From positions 1-64,000 of IMG/VR virus record IMGVR_UViG_3300032174_000004: DNA of 64,000 nt. The stretch is one strand, 5' to 3'. The DNA comes from a virus. The notes under the pieces were generated by a model. The model was not told the origin of the DNA. It ran no database searches and saw only the letters and a program-made list of their open reading frames with translations. Position 1 is the first letter of the stretch; each line of letters opens with the position of its first letter. This document shows positions 39,537-48,620 of this stretch, piece after piece. Made by a program: the position numbers and the translations under genes.

Positions 39537-40988
39537 TCAGCGGGCCAACGCGCTCTGCGGTTGAGCGAACTGCTGATATTCGCGAGGCAGATAGCCAAAC
39601 TTAGCTAGGAAGTAGGGCGCGATCTGCTGCGGGTTCTTCTGGAGCGCGTCCAGCTGAGCGGCATTGGGCCCCCGCGTCATTCCAGATGGCGGCTGCGTCG
39701 GGACAGCCCCTGTTCCACGTGGAACAGCTGAGGCTGTGGGACGGGCGCCAGGGTTTGGAGGGGTCTCAAGCGCCGAGCGTGGCGCAGGCGGTACGGGAGT
39801 GGCTGGGCCCCCACGCTGCATGCGGTTGTACTCGCTCTCTGCGTAGTCGTCATGGTGCTTCTGCACTTCCTCCGGTGTCATCCCCATCCACGAGGTGGGA
39901 TTCGCCCGGATGAAAGAATCCGCCGACTTCTCCGCCATTTGACGACGTTGGGCGTCAGAAAGCTGGTACGTGCGGGGATTAGCGGCGTACTTGAGCGCTT
40001 CTTGCTGGACATTCTGCAGATCTTGGCCAGTTAGCGGCTGGCCATTCGCGTCCTTGCCATTGGTGGACATGTACAGGTTGTAATTCGCCTGTGCGGCCGT
40101 CTGTTTGCCACCTCCTGAGCCGCCGCCTGGAGCGGCCTTGATGGGGGTCCCGTCCTTACCAAGTTGCACGACCGACCCGCTACCTGTCACCCCGTAGATC
40201 GATCCGTCATCCCCCGTGACTGTGCGCTTGACCTGGCCAGCGAGCATGGAGGCGCGCTTATTCGCCCCCGCCTGCTGGGTATCCACCCGCTGCTGAGCGG
40301 CCGTATTGCGGCTCTCTGTACGGGCACCAGCTCCTTGCTGCTGCAACTCCGTACGCCCCAGCATGGCGTCCTGCTGCTGGAAGGCGCGGATATCGCGACC
40401 CTCCTCGAGCGCTGAGCGTGAGGCCAGCTGCGCCTTCTCCTTCCCCTGCGCAATCGTGAGCTGGTTGCGCATCTGGGCGTAGCGCCCGGCCTGCGCCTGC
40501 TTCTGCGCCATGAGGTCCTTGGCGCTCTGCAGTGTCTCCGTGCCCGACTCTCCTATGGCGGCGCCCACTGAGGGGGTCACCTGACCATACTGGGAGCGCG
40601 AGTGCGACATCATGCGCAGCCCGAACTCCATGAGCAGCATCCCTTTCTCTTTCTGAGAAAGGTTGGTCTGCGGCTGGCCGCCCAGCTGATCCATCATCTT
40701 TTGGTAGCTCGAGTCGATGCTCTCGTTGGCGGACTTCAAGTGATCGCGCAGTTCCTGCAGCGTTTCCTTCTGCGTTTGATCGTGCTGCTGCTGCCATAGC
40801 TGTCGGAAACTCAGGCCATTGCCTGCCTGCTGATCCCCCTGTGCACCCATGAGCGCGCTGGGAGGTGGCGGGGGAGCTTGCCCTTGGTAGAGATCCGGCC
40901 CCAAGTCGCTCGCCTGGCTGTTATCGGTTGGATCCGGCTGCGGGGCTCCAGCCAGTTGCGACTGCATCTGATCGGCAGGCGTACTCAT
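39537..40988 (-). CDS. internal virion-type helical protein
   Basis: A 483-residue protein, Gln/Ala-rich and mostly helical (FRQLWQQQHDQTQKETLQEL), with a Gly-rich turn near 290 and Pro-rich stretch near 400. Composition and place between the giant protein and other Gln-rich genes suggest an internal or ejection protein. No enzyme motif is seen. Confidence 0.7.
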   Translation of the reverse strand: MSTPADQMQSQLAGAPQPDPTDNSQASDLGPDLYQGQAPPPPPSALMGAQGDQQAGNGLSFRQLWQQQHDQTQKETLQELRDHLKSANESIDSSYQKMMDQLGGQPQTNLSQKEKGMLLMEFGLRMMSHSRSQYGQVTPSVGAAIGESGTETLQSAKDLMAQKQAQAGRYAQMRNQLTIAQGKEKAQLASRSALEEGRDIRAFQQQDAMLGRTELQQQGAGARTESRNTAAQQRVDTQQAGANKRASMLAGQVKRTVTGDDGSIYGVTGSGSVVQLGKDGTPIKAAPGGGSGGGKQTAAQANYNLYMSTNGKDANGQPLTGQDLQNVQQEALKYAANPRTYQLSDAQRRQMAEKSADSFIRANPTSWMGMTPEEVQKHHDDYAESEYNRMQRGGPATPVPPAPRSALETPPNPGARPTASAVPRGTGAVPTQPPSGMTRGPNAAQLDALQKNPQQIAPYFLAKFGYLPREYQQFAQPQSALAR

Positions 40989-41299
40989 TTGGGCTCCTGG
41001 TACTTCATGCCACCCTTCGCCTTACCGCCGGTGAAGTAGACCCCCGCCACCTGTGCAGCTGCCGAGAGCAGATGCTTCACTGCGAAATGGGGAATCTTCT
41101 GGTGAGCGGCCGGAGCAGGCCCCTGCAAGGCGCTACGCGGCGGACCAGCGGCGCCTGCCGGCGCTGCGGGGCCTGGCGGTCGCCCCTGATTCGGGTCCCC
41201 AGCCAGCATCGAGTGCAGCCGCGCCCCGTAGTTCTGCATGTACTGATCCAGCGGGCTAGGCGCCGGCTGCTGTCCAGGAACGGTTGGAGTAGGCGCCAT
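40985..41299 (-). CDS. small Pro-rich virion-region protein
   Basis: A 104-residue protein: Pro/Ala-rich (about residues 1-65) followed by a helix (KHLLSAAAQVAGVYFTG) and basic end. ATGA overlap with the next gene. Not recognised; expressed with internal virion genes. Confidence 0.65.
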   Translation of the reverse strand: MAPTPTVPGQQPAPSPLDQYMQNYGARLHSMLAGDPNQGRPPGPAAPAGAAGPPRSALQGPAPAAHQKIPHFAVKHLLSAAAQVAGVYFTGGKAKGGMKYQEPK

Positions 41300-41300
41300 G

Positions 41301-42266
41301 TCAGCTCCCTAGATCGCCCGATGAGAAGTCGATGGGCGCCGGCTGCGTTTGGTCGATGACATCTTGCGCAGCGACCTGTGATTGAGCGTTGGCGAGCGCT
41401 GTATCAGGCCCTGAAGAACTCCCACCGCCGCCGCCCATCTGCTGCCAAAGTCCAGCACCTGCCGCTGCTCCCCCAAGAGCCGCGCTTCCCATGTTGCTCG
41501 GCGGCCCATACAGGCTCGTGTTCGTCTGAACTCCCTTCGAAGCGGCAATCGCCTGTATGAGCGGCTGAAGCTGCGTCGTCGACCAGTTCTGGTTGGTCAG
41601 GAAGGTGTTCAGGTTGAAGTTCAACTGCTGCTGATTCAGCGACTGCGCAAGGCCCCCCGTGGCCATCAACTGCTGGATCTGCTCACCGTTGAGCCGACTG
41701 ACATCCCCGCCGACCTGAGCAAGGGCCTCCCCTGCTGCGATCTTGGTCTTGTTGTCGTTGAAAAAGGCGTTCTGCGCGTTCGTGTAAGCCGCCGAGTAGG
41801 CATTGCCTATATCCGATGCGAGCGCCTGGGAATGCGAGGTCTCAAGCGATTGCTCCTCGAGCGCCGAGCGATCGCCACCGAAAGCCCCTGCCTTCGAGTT
41901 CTCCAGCGCCGACTTCTGCGTCGCGTAGTTGATGTTCTCCTGGTTGAGAACCGGAGTGAGGGTCGCCTGTACATACGGATCCATGTACGACTGCAGGTTC
42001 TGCGAGTTGTACTGCTTGATGCCCGCGATATCGTTGGCCCCCTGAGTCAGCAGGCTTGAGGCTTGCGTATTCAGCGCGCTCTCAGGAGAAGCCTGCGCAG
42101 TGGCCTGCTGCTGGCCCTGCGACTCCGGCGCCACCACCGCCCCGCCATAAGGCGTGTACGGCGTGTTGGCGATCGTCTCGGCTTTCGCTAGCGCGTCATT
42201 GCTCGCAGCCTGCGTTTCAGGTGACTCGGAAGTCGTCGAGTGGCCCGCAGCATTCTTGCTGCTCAT
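41301..42266 (-). CDS. Ala/Gln-rich internal virion-type protein
   Basis: A 321-residue protein; helical, with many Asn/Gln/Ser (NAYSAAYTNAQNAFFNDN). Gly-rich end. The frame is open upstream for about 20 more codons (PWGAVAGAVISAGG) without a start codon, so the true N-terminus may be longer or a start was lost. Role inferred from the neighbouring genes: internal core or ejection protein. Confidence 0.7.
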   Translation of the reverse strand: MSSKNAAGHSTTSESPETQAASNDALAKAETIANTPYTPYGGAVVAPESQGQQQATAQASPESALNTQASSLLTQGANDIAGIKQYNSQNLQSYMDPYVQATLTPVLNQENINYATQKSALENSKAGAFGGDRSALEEQSLETSHSQALASDIGNAYSAAYTNAQNAFFNDNKTKIAAGEALAQVGGDVSRLNGEQIQQLMATGGLAQSLNQQQLNFNLNTFLTNQNWSTTQLQPLIQAIAASKGVQTNTSLYGPPSNMGSAALGGAAAGAGLWQQMGGGGGSSSGPDTALANAQSQVAAQDVIDQTQPAPIDFSSGDLGS

Positions 42267-42323
42267 GTACTGGCCACCGGCGGAGATTACGGCCCCCGCA
42301 ACCGCGCCCCATGGCGTTAAGTC

Positions 42324-42358
42324 CCTGATTCTATGGTGGAATATACCATCGAATCAGG
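42324..42358. terminator. perfect 8+5-bp hairpin in a late-gene gap
   Basis: CCTGATTC, a T, ATGGT, loop GGAATAT, ACCAT, a C, GAATCAGG. Overlaps the stop of the 2OG-oxygenase gene and precedes the internal virion gene. No T-run on either strand, so it may be an RNase III or stability hairpin, or mark an insertion boundary. Confidence 0.5.
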
Positions 42359-43004
42359 CCCCCATTTGTCTTGGAGTCGCATCGCGTTCCCCATCGCCAC
42401 ACCACAGTGGCTTCAGTCTCTGGTCGCGTTTCACACAGACAATGCAGGTGATTCTCTCGACCGTTGACCCGTTGGAGACCCAATGTGTTTCATTATTATT
42501 GAAAGAGTACACAGTGCCAGGAGCACACTCGAAAGCGCCGTCATCGTAGCAAAACGTCTGCCCTGGTGCGCTCTTGAGCTGTACGGCAATTTTCTCATAC
42601 GTGGTTGCGTGCCAACCGTGATCGATATGCGGTTTTACTTCACCGCCCGGCGGGATGCGCGTGATCAATACACCGCCTAGCCGCTCCGCCTCAAAGTGCC
42701 GCATGAGATCGAAGATAAGCGTGCGCAGGTTGGGAAGGAGGTCAATCGCCGAGTACCACACGCTCTCATGAGGCTCGCCAACGAAATGAACGACAACCTC
42801 ATTGGGATGAGGATATTCCTTGCGAAGCGCGTGGAGTTCGTCAATCGCGCGGTAACGAATCCAGATATCCGATACACCGTTGTGCGCTGGCGCGTAGCCT
42901 TCAGTCCGTAGGGTATAGCGATTCCACAGCTCTGGGTGCGCATCGAGCTCCGCGACGACCGATGATACGTCCAGCCCATACACAAGAGGGCGCAGGTACT
43001 TCAC
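42354..43004 (-). CDS. 2-oxoglutarate/Fe(II) dioxygenase of the Asp/Asn-hydroxylase type
   Basis: A 216-residue protein. Iron ligands His126 and Asp128 (KPHIDHGW), His174 (ETHWVSNGS) and the 2-oxoglutarate-binding Arg184 (VERITCIV) are in place, with the preceding RIPPGGEV strand typical of aspartyl/asparaginyl hydroxylase-like enzymes. It would hydroxylate a protein or small molecule; substrate unknown. Forms a tight ATGA-linked trio with the sulfotransferase and GNAT genes. Confidence 0.85.
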   Translation of the reverse strand: MKYLRPLVYGLDVSSVVAELDAHPELWNRYTLRTEGYAPAHNGVSDIWIRYRAIDELHALRKEYPHPNEVVVHFVGEPHESVWYSAIDLLPNLRTLIFDLMRHFEAERLGGVLITRIPPGGEVKPHIDHGWHATTYEKIAVQLKSAPGQTFCYDDGAFECAPGTVYSFNNNETHWVSNGSTVERITCIVCVKRDQRLKPLWCGDGERDATPRQMGA

Positions 43005-43516
43005 CGTACGTTCCCCATCATTCGCTGGATCAGGCGTCGGCAGACAGCGGGATCTGGGTCGAGCTTCTCAAAGTCGGCTTGCACATTGAGTTGCCGCAAT
43101 AGGGCGTGCCGAGGAGCATCGAAGGGAATATGCCCTTCAAAGAGATGATCGTGAATGATTTCGGGATGGTGGAAGATTTCGCGCCAGTCCACATGGAAGC
43201 CATCAATTCTGGCGAGGTCGTCTTCCCAGTTGTGATCAAGTGGCGGGAGCCCCGCTCGACGCAAGGAAAGGTCTATCTCGCGCATGTCCCGATGCAAGAT
43301 CACTTTGCGAGCGGGATGCCGCTTGAGCCAGTCCGGGAAGAGAGCGATGCCCGTGTCTGCAAGCCCTAGGATGCGATCGCAAGGTATCGTGTCCAGATCC
43401 TCAAGGTCATGCGTGATACACAGCTCGTGCAGACACAGCGAGAGCTCAGTGGTGCACCAGTTACTACACCATGCGGTTCCTGACCGAGGCGCTCCTATGA
43501 TCATGAACGTAATCAC
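43001..43516 (-). CDS. sulfotransferase-like protein
   Basis: A 171-residue protein. GAPRSGTAWCSNW (8-20) is the PAPS-binding P-loop of sulfotransferases; KVILHRDMREIDLSLRRAG resembles the 3'-phosphate-binding region (R-D-P-R-x-x-x-x-S), here with M for P. Shorter than most sulfotransferases (250-300), so the acceptor-binding part is reduced. Could sulfate a glycan, protein or small molecule, or have lost activity. Confidence 0.75.
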   Translation of the reverse strand: MITFMIIGAPRSGTAWCSNWCTTELSLCLHELCITHDLEDLDTIPCDRILGLADTGIALFPDWLKRHPARKVILHRDMREIDLSLRRAGLPPLDHNWEDDLARIDGFHVDWREIFHHPEIIHDHLFEGHIPFDAPRHALLRQLNVQADFEKLDPDPAVCRRLIQRMMGNVR

Positions 43517-44016
43517 GCGCTGGCCGCCTTCGTGAGGGTCGGTAGCGGCATGCGCAGGAAGGTATGGCGAGAGGGCAGGTAGCTTGAGCGCTTGGCGATG
43601 ACCTCATTCAACTCTGCCGGCGTCAGCATCTGCGATCCCAGGAAGCCGACTAGCTTGTTGCTGTCGAGGAATCGCTCCAGTGCGTCGAGTAGCTGCTCAG
43701 GGACTCGCGTCGTACGATAGGCCGGCGTCACTGCCAACCAAGTCTCAGCCAGCACTACAGTCTCGCACCATGGCGTGCGAATCGGCGCCACGCCTATGCT
43801 GCCGAGAAGCCGTCCTTGGAGATCCGCGACGATCACGAAGGCGTGTCGCAGCGTGGTAGTCACGTACTCCAGGAGCTTCTGCTCATCGAGTTTGCCGATT
43901 TCCCTAGCCGGTGTTTCAGAGTAGCCGGCCTTGATCAGGCGGACCAAATTCACGCTGTCCATCGCCGTTGCTGGCCTGATGACTACCGCATCCTTCTTCT
44001 TCTCTCGCATCTTCAT
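43513..44016 (-). CDS. GNAT-fold acetyltransferase
   Basis: A 167-residue protein. VVIRPATAMDSVNLVRLI at the start, a GRLLGSIGVAPI strand, and AETWLAVTPAYRTTRVPEQL, which is the acetyl-CoA-binding region (here R-T-T-R in place of R-G-x-G). Acetylates an amine; substrate unknown. First of the three-gene modification cassette inside the virion gene block. Confidence 0.75.
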   Translation of the reverse strand: MKMREKKKDAVVIRPATAMDSVNLVRLIKAGYSETPAREIGKLDEQKLLEYVTTTLRHAFVIVADLQGRLLGSIGVAPIRTPWCETVVLAETWLAVTPAYRTTRVPEQLLDALERFLDSNKLVGFLGSQMLTPAELNEVIAKRSSYLPSRHTFLRMPLPTLTKAASA

Positions 44017-44054
44017 ACCTCAGAGTGCCCGCACTGCGGGGACTGCGATGCTGA

Positions 44055-44426
44055 TTACGCGAAGCCAATCTCCGCGTCAATGTTCAGAGTGATCTTGTTC
44101 GCGACATCAGCGAGACCTGTGAGGAAGTCGGCAGCATCGAAGCGCGTCTTGCCGTACCAGTCCGCGTGTGAGTTCGCGCCGATGGTCTCACCTGCGAAGG
44201 CAAACTCAGTCCCTACCGCGCTCGCGCCTGTCGCGCCCTTGAAGAGCTTCAGGGTGTGCGGGGAGCTGTCATTGTTCACGGCACGGATGTGCAGGATGGT
44301 GAGATAGGGCTGCGTCGCCGTAAAGCCAACCGGTCCTGCCAGCGACGTGATATTGCAGTTGAGCAAGTTCGCGGCCGATGCCGAAAGCGCGATCGCTTGG
44401 ATGTTCAGTAGTTTCTGCTGGGCCAT
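44055..44426 (-). CDS. virion-region beta-rich protein
   Basis: A 123-residue protein (MAQQKLLNIQAIALSASAAN), with strand-rich LTILHIRAVNNDSSPHTL and a GATGASAVGTEFAF segment. Resembles small tail or decoration proteins; adjacent to fibre genes. No enzyme motif. Confidence 0.65.
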   Translation of the reverse strand: MAQQKLLNIQAIALSASAANLLNCNITSLAGPVGFTATQPYLTILHIRAVNNDSSPHTLKLFKGATGASAVGTEFAFAGETIGANSHADWYGKTRFDAADFLTGLADVANKITLNIDAEIGFA

Positions 44427-44454
44427 TGCAAACTCCTAGAAAGGGTGAGGGACG

Positions 44455-45360
44455 CTAAGCAGTGCGGCGGAACCAATCCATTTGGTGCGCCGATACGATA
44501 TTAACGCCGCCGTTCCCTATAATCGCTATGTGTGTAACGCTTCCGACCCAAGCTGACAATGCCACTGTAGCCAGTACAGTGTACTGCAACCCACCGGCGC
44601 TATACGAAAATATTAAGTTAGTCCCGTCATTCTTGACCTTCATATACACTGGAACTATACCGCTCCATGTCTGTGTAGCAGTAGTCGCGTTGAAGGAGTA
44701 AGTATTATTACTAGCGTTACGGGTCTCGCTTTGGAGTTGTAAGTTAGTTCCATTCCATCCCCAGTAATATCCCTTGTACGTCGAACTGTTGTAAATCGCA
44801 AAGCCCGCTGCGGCGAAGAATTTCCATGTAAATTCCCAAGGGGTTGCGGGTACGGCTTGTGAAAAGAATATGCCAGAGTTGCTGGACCCGTTCACCGATA
44901 TGTTAGCTAAACCACCGAGTTGTACCAAAGAGGTTACGGGAGTAGCGCCGCCATTATTTATGAGCACCCATGCATTCGCTCCAGCAAACCTGGCTCCCGT
45001 TGTATCGATAGAGGATCCAAATTCAAACTCATCATCCCAAACTGTTGGACTACTTGGATGTGTGTCAGGAGTTATATTTACCCCAGTAGCCCCGCCAGTA
45101 CCCGCCGGCCCTACCGCCCCAGGTGGCCCAGGCTCTCCGTCCTGCCCATCCTCAGCGAGAAAGAAAATTGCAGGCCCTGCTGGACCGGCGCTGCCCGTGG
45201 CTCCAGCTACTCCTGGTTGTCCGGGGATTGCATGCCATCCATCCTCCCCATCCTCGGCGGCCAGATAGATAGCCGGCCCTTGCGTTCCTGGCGTCCCAAC
45301 AGCACCAGCGGGCCCTACTGGACCATCTTTCGGCAGGCCTTGAGGGTCGAAGAGCTTCAT
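44455..45360 (-). CDS. collagen-like tail-fibre protein
   Basis: A 301-residue protein. N-terminal MKLFDPQGLPKDG, then Gly-X-Y repeats (GPVGPAGAVGTPGTQGPA) with two copies of a GPAI-x-LAAEDGEDG element, then a beta-rich C-terminal domain of about 200 residues with lectin/LamG-like look (GFAIYNSSTYKGYYWGW). Collagen-like repeats trimerise fibres and the C-terminal domain likely binds receptor. Next to other fibre genes. Confidence 0.75.
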   Translation of the reverse strand: MKLFDPQGLPKDGPVGPAGAVGTPGTQGPAIYLAAEDGEDGWHAIPGQPGVAGATGSAGPAGPAIFFLAEDGQDGEPGPPGAVGPAGTGGATGVNITPDTHPSSPTVWDDEFEFGSSIDTTGARFAGANAWVLINNGGATPVTSLVQLGGLANISVNGSSNSGIFFSQAVPATPWEFTWKFFAAAGFAIYNSSTYKGYYWGWNGTNLQLQSETRNASNNTYSFNATTATQTWSGIVPVYMKVKNDGTNLIFSYSAGGLQYTVLATVALSAWVGSVTHIAIIGNGGVNIVSAHQMDWFRRTA

Positions 45361-45740
45361 AGCAGGAACCGCCAGCCGGCGACGGTGAGTAGCAGCAGAA
45401 CTCCCGCGCCAGGCAGGAGGTCGTAATCCTCTCCGCCGATGCCGATGAAGCGGTTCGCCGCTAGGGAAAAACTGGACTGGTTTGGAAAGGTCACAAGATC
45501 CGTGACGGTTGCGGTGTCATTTACGGCTACCACGACATCGCCGACCTGGTGTACCGAGGCATTCAGCCCAGTGATGACCGTCCCACCAGAAGCCGGTGTG
45601 ATTTCCAGACGGCTGACCGTCGACCCCCATCCTGCTGGGCTGTAATCATTGACCGAGGCAGCCGGCGAATCTGCGACCGCGATCGGGAAAACGGGAATCG
45701 CGAGACGCTTCTGCAAGCCGTTTTGGTCATAGAGCTTCAC
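45357..45740 (-). CDS. tail-fibre-associated small protein
   Basis: A 127-residue protein. Its start MKLYDQNGLQKRLA resembles MKLFDPQGLPK of the collagen-like protein next door, suggesting a shared anchoring segment. The rest is beta-rich (VHQVGDVVVAVNDTATVTDL). Probable fibre component; function inferred from context. Confidence 0.65.
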   Translation of the reverse strand: MKLYDQNGLQKRLAIPVFPIAVADSPAASVNDYSPAGWGSTVSRLEITPASGGTVITGLNASVHQVGDVVVAVNDTATVTDLVTFPNQSSFSLAANRFIGIGGEDYDLLPGAGVLLLLTVAGWRFLL

Positions 45741-46069
45741 GTTTCCTGCACGCCAGTGAAAGTGAAGTCGACCGCGGCCGCTGTGGTCGTCACCGCCTGA
45801 ATCGCATCTCCAGGGGTGAGCGTCACCGACTCCGCATCCTCCAGCACGTGCGCCGACTCATTCTGCGCTAGGACGATCCGATGCCACGTCGTCTGTGTGC
45901 CGCCATTCGGAACCAAGTACAGGAAAATCGTCTGGGTCGCCGCGTTGTTGTTGAAGAGATAAAGCTGCTTGACGTAATAGTTCATCCCAGCTGGGCAAGT
46001 GAGAATCGCTGCCTGCGAATTCGGTAGCTGACCGTTGGCGACTGGCAGTGGCGCGAAATTCCCACTCAT
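45737..46069 (-). CDS. beta-rich virion-region protein
   Basis: A 110-residue protein. MSGNFAPLPVANGQLPNSQA with a strand-rich YYVKQLYLFNNNAATQTIFL segment. Similar short beta-proteins sit beside tail-fibre genes in many phages. Not recognised further. Confidence 0.6.
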   Translation of the reverse strand: MSGNFAPLPVANGQLPNSQAAILTCPAGMNYYVKQLYLFNNNAATQTIFLYLVPNGGTQTTWHRIVLAQNESAHVLEDAESVTLTPGDAIQAVTTTAAAVDFTFTGVQET

Positions 46070-46698
46070 ACGATCCCCGCGTAGGCTAGCTGCTTGGGAT
46101 AGCCAGATGTACCAATGATGGCCGCGAGGTCACTGGCCGCGAGTTCCTCCACGTTCCCGATGCCATCGCCGCTCTTGCGGCCGAGCACTACCGCATCCGT
46201 ACTCGTTTGCTGCATCTTCGCGTAGGTCACCACATTGGTGTTGATCTCAAGCTCAATGCTTCCGTGTGTAGTGATCGGAGAGCCCGTGACCTTCAGATCT
46301 GCGCTGTTGATGCCGATAGAGGTGACCGTTCCGCTGCCACTACCGCCGCCAGATGCCGAGATGGTGATCGAATTTGAATCCACGGAAAAATCGATGTTGC
46401 TTCCAGCGATAAGGGTCTTGAAAGCGAGCAACGCGCCTTCGATATCCTTGAATACCCCCGCGCCATCGCCGACGTTCTCAGCCCCAGTGATGGTTCCACC
46501 GCCGCCTGTCTCCCATGAGGCATCATAGTCATTGGTGCTGTTCTTGAGCAGCATTTGGCCTGTGTTGCCGGAACGTAGCATCTGCTGGAGGGCTTGCGCT
46601 TCTGCGGCTAGCGTGCGCACGAACTGCATGAGGCGATCGAGCTTGGGGTCGCCAAACTGGATATCAGGAGCCGCAAGGGAGTGTCGCTTGATAGTCAT
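46066..46698 (-). CDS. tail-fibre-like virion protein
   Basis: A 210-residue protein. The ATG at 46698 overlaps the upstream stop as TGATG. N-terminal helix, then Gly/Ser/Thr-rich beta repeats (GAENVGDGAGVFKDIEGALL; GSGTVTSIGINSADLKVTG) characteristic of fibre shafts. Likely a fibre or baseplate component. Confidence 0.7.
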   Translation of the reverse strand: MTIKRHSLAAPDIQFGDPKLDRLMQFVRTLAAEAQALQQMLRSGNTGQMLLKNSTNDYDASWETGGGGTITGAENVGDGAGVFKDIEGALLAFKTLIAGSNIDFSVDSNSITISASGGGSGSGTVTSIGINSADLKVTGSPITTHGSIELEINTNVVTYAKMQQTSTDAVVLGRKSGDGIGNVEELAASDLAAIIGTSGYPKQLAYAGIV

Positions 46699-48602
46699 CA
46701 GCGTCGTCCGACAGGGCTCGCGATCGCGCGCCAGAAGTCCATCCGCCAATAATCGCCCATCGTCACCGACTCCATGTAAAGCGCGACGCGGCGCTGGCAG
46801 AACTGTGGATCAATCTGATCGGTCGTCGGGGTCACAATGAGACGATCACCATAGACCGTCGCATCTCCTGTGAACTCACGCCCGAAGACCTGGAGCGTCA
46901 CGGAGCCCGACATCTCTTTGAAGTCAGGGATGAGCGAGTGCAGCAGCATAAGCATGGAGCCTGAGGCCATCGACCACAGCGTCTGGTTCTGTGGCACATC
47001 GTGGCGAGAGGTCATGGCGAACTCCCCCTCCCACGTCGTCAGGAAGTTGAATAGCGCCTCCTCGCTGCTGACATCGGTTCCCGTCTCCTCAAGATACGTC
47101 CCCGTATCGTTAAAGCCGATCGGCACCCCGAAGAAGACATTCTTGTCGAGGCCGCTCTCCCGGGCGATCGAGGACTTGTACCAGATGCCCAGCTGCCAGT
47201 TGTAGATCGCCGTGCTGTCATTCTCGTCCGAACTGTTCGACGGGAAGCTCCAGTGGATCTCAAAGAACTGCAGCCGTACCCGACAGGTGACCTTGCTCTG
47301 CATCTTGCGGTTGATGCCGGAGGTGGGGTCGCTCTTCGTACCGAACACGTAGTCGGCGATATCGCAAGGCAAGTCGTTGACCGTGCCGTTGTAGAACGCG
47401 AAGCCATTCTCGGTCATGTAGTACACGGTCCCGAAGACATCGACGCCGGCGCCCGGTGAGATGATCTTCACCGACTGGGCGAGTGGAGTGATCTGGTAAA
47501 CGTCGGTGCCCCCGACTAGAGCGACCGTGTAAAGGCACTCATCGGAAAAGATGACGATGGAGGTACGCGTCTTGACTCCAGTGATGATGCGCGAGCCAGT
47601 GTCGAGCCGCTTGCTTCCCGCGTCATTGAGCGTGGTCTCGACCCAGTTGTCGAAGTTGTCACCCTCGCACCAGCGCACGAACATCTTGTCCTGCTGCCCA
47701 GTGACAGTAGTCGCATCCGTGCTCAGCAGGTTGGTACCCAGCGCTAGGACATGCCGATCGTCCGGTCCCACCAGCATGCGCTCAATGTTCGCGGGCGCCG
47801 TCGGCCGAAGGAGTGCGCGGGAATCCGGGCCTGTTTGCCGCTGCCACCAGTAGAGCGCCTCACCATTGGGCGCGGCGAGGAGATCCTCCCCCCAATTGTC
47901 CAGCGACCAGATGCGCGCAAAGCCGCCGAAGGTCGACGCCGATCGTGCTGTGCCATAGGCCTCAAGCCCATAGCCACCCGTGCCGTAGCCAGAAAGCGTG
48001 CCGTCTGAAGTGAGGCCGCTTGAGATATCGTAGTTCGCTACCACGGCGCCACCCGACCCCGCATTGGTGACGCTCACGGGTACGCCGTACACGATGGTAT
48101 ACGTGTTCAGGTCGATGATGCTGGCGATGACCCACTCGCCGTTGACGTTCACATTCCCGAAGGGGGTCATGCCGGAATAGGTGACGAAGTCGCCAGCCTG
48201 CGCGTTGTGCGAAGGGTCGGTGACCGTGATGACCAGCGACCCTGCCTGCGTCGCGAAGCCGTTGATGATCGTGTCGGTTTGCCGGATCGGCGTGATGTCG
48301 TACAGGCGCGCGTTGTTGATCAGATAGAGCTTGTACTCGGTGCCGAAAGCGATCCAGTTCTGCCCATCGAGCGAGTCCCACTGATGGCAGCTGCGCGCAT
48401 GGCCTTGGTACCAGATGCGGTTGCCATTCGTATCGATCAGCAGCTCTTCCTGGAAGCCCCCCATCTTCTGTGGTAAGCCGAGGTACCAACGCACGTTGTC
48501 GCCGTCGATGTACCGGCCGAGTGCTTGCCGCGCAGACCGCTGCATGAAGATGCCGGGCTGCACCTGCATGTCGATCGTGTTGGCTTGGCGAGGACCGGCC
48601 AT
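46698..48602 (-). CDS. tail/stabilisation protein (P22 gp10-like)
   Basis: A 634-residue beta-rich protein. MQRSARQALGRYIDGDNVRW, KMGGFQEELLIDTNGNRIWY and later repeats of Trp-containing strands resemble the phage stabilisation/tail-tube class (gp10 of P22-type podoviruses), which closes the portal and carries the needle. Assigned by similarity of layout; no needle gene is identified. Confidence 0.7.
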   Translation of the reverse strand: MAGPRQANTIDMQVQPGIFMQRSARQALGRYIDGDNVRWYLGLPQKMGGFQEELLIDTNGNRIWYQGHARSCHQWDSLDGQNWIAFGTEYKLYLINNARLYDITPIRQTDTIINGFATQAGSLVITVTDPSHNAQAGDFVTYSGMTPFGNVNVNGEWVIASIIDLNTYTIVYGVPVSVTNAGSGGAVVANYDISSGLTSDGTLSGYGTGGYGLEAYGTARSASTFGGFARIWSLDNWGEDLLAAPNGEALYWWQRQTGPDSRALLRPTAPANIERMLVGPDDRHVLALGTNLLSTDATTVTGQQDKMFVRWCEGDNFDNWVETTLNDAGSKRLDTGSRIITGVKTRTSIVIFSDECLYTVALVGGTDVYQITPLAQSVKIISPGAGVDVFGTVYYMTENGFAFYNGTVNDLPCDIADYVFGTKSDPTSGINRKMQSKVTCRVRLQFFEIHWSFPSNSSDENDSTAIYNWQLGIWYKSSIARESGLDKNVFFGVPIGFNDTGTYLEETGTDVSSEEALFNFLTTWEGEFAMTSRHDVPQNQTLWSMASGSMLMLLHSLIPDFKEMSGSVTLQVFGREFTGDATVYGDRLIVTPTTDQIDPQFCQRRVALYMESVTMGDYWRMDFWRAIASPVGRR

Positions 48603-48620
48603 CTACGCCATACTCCCCGT

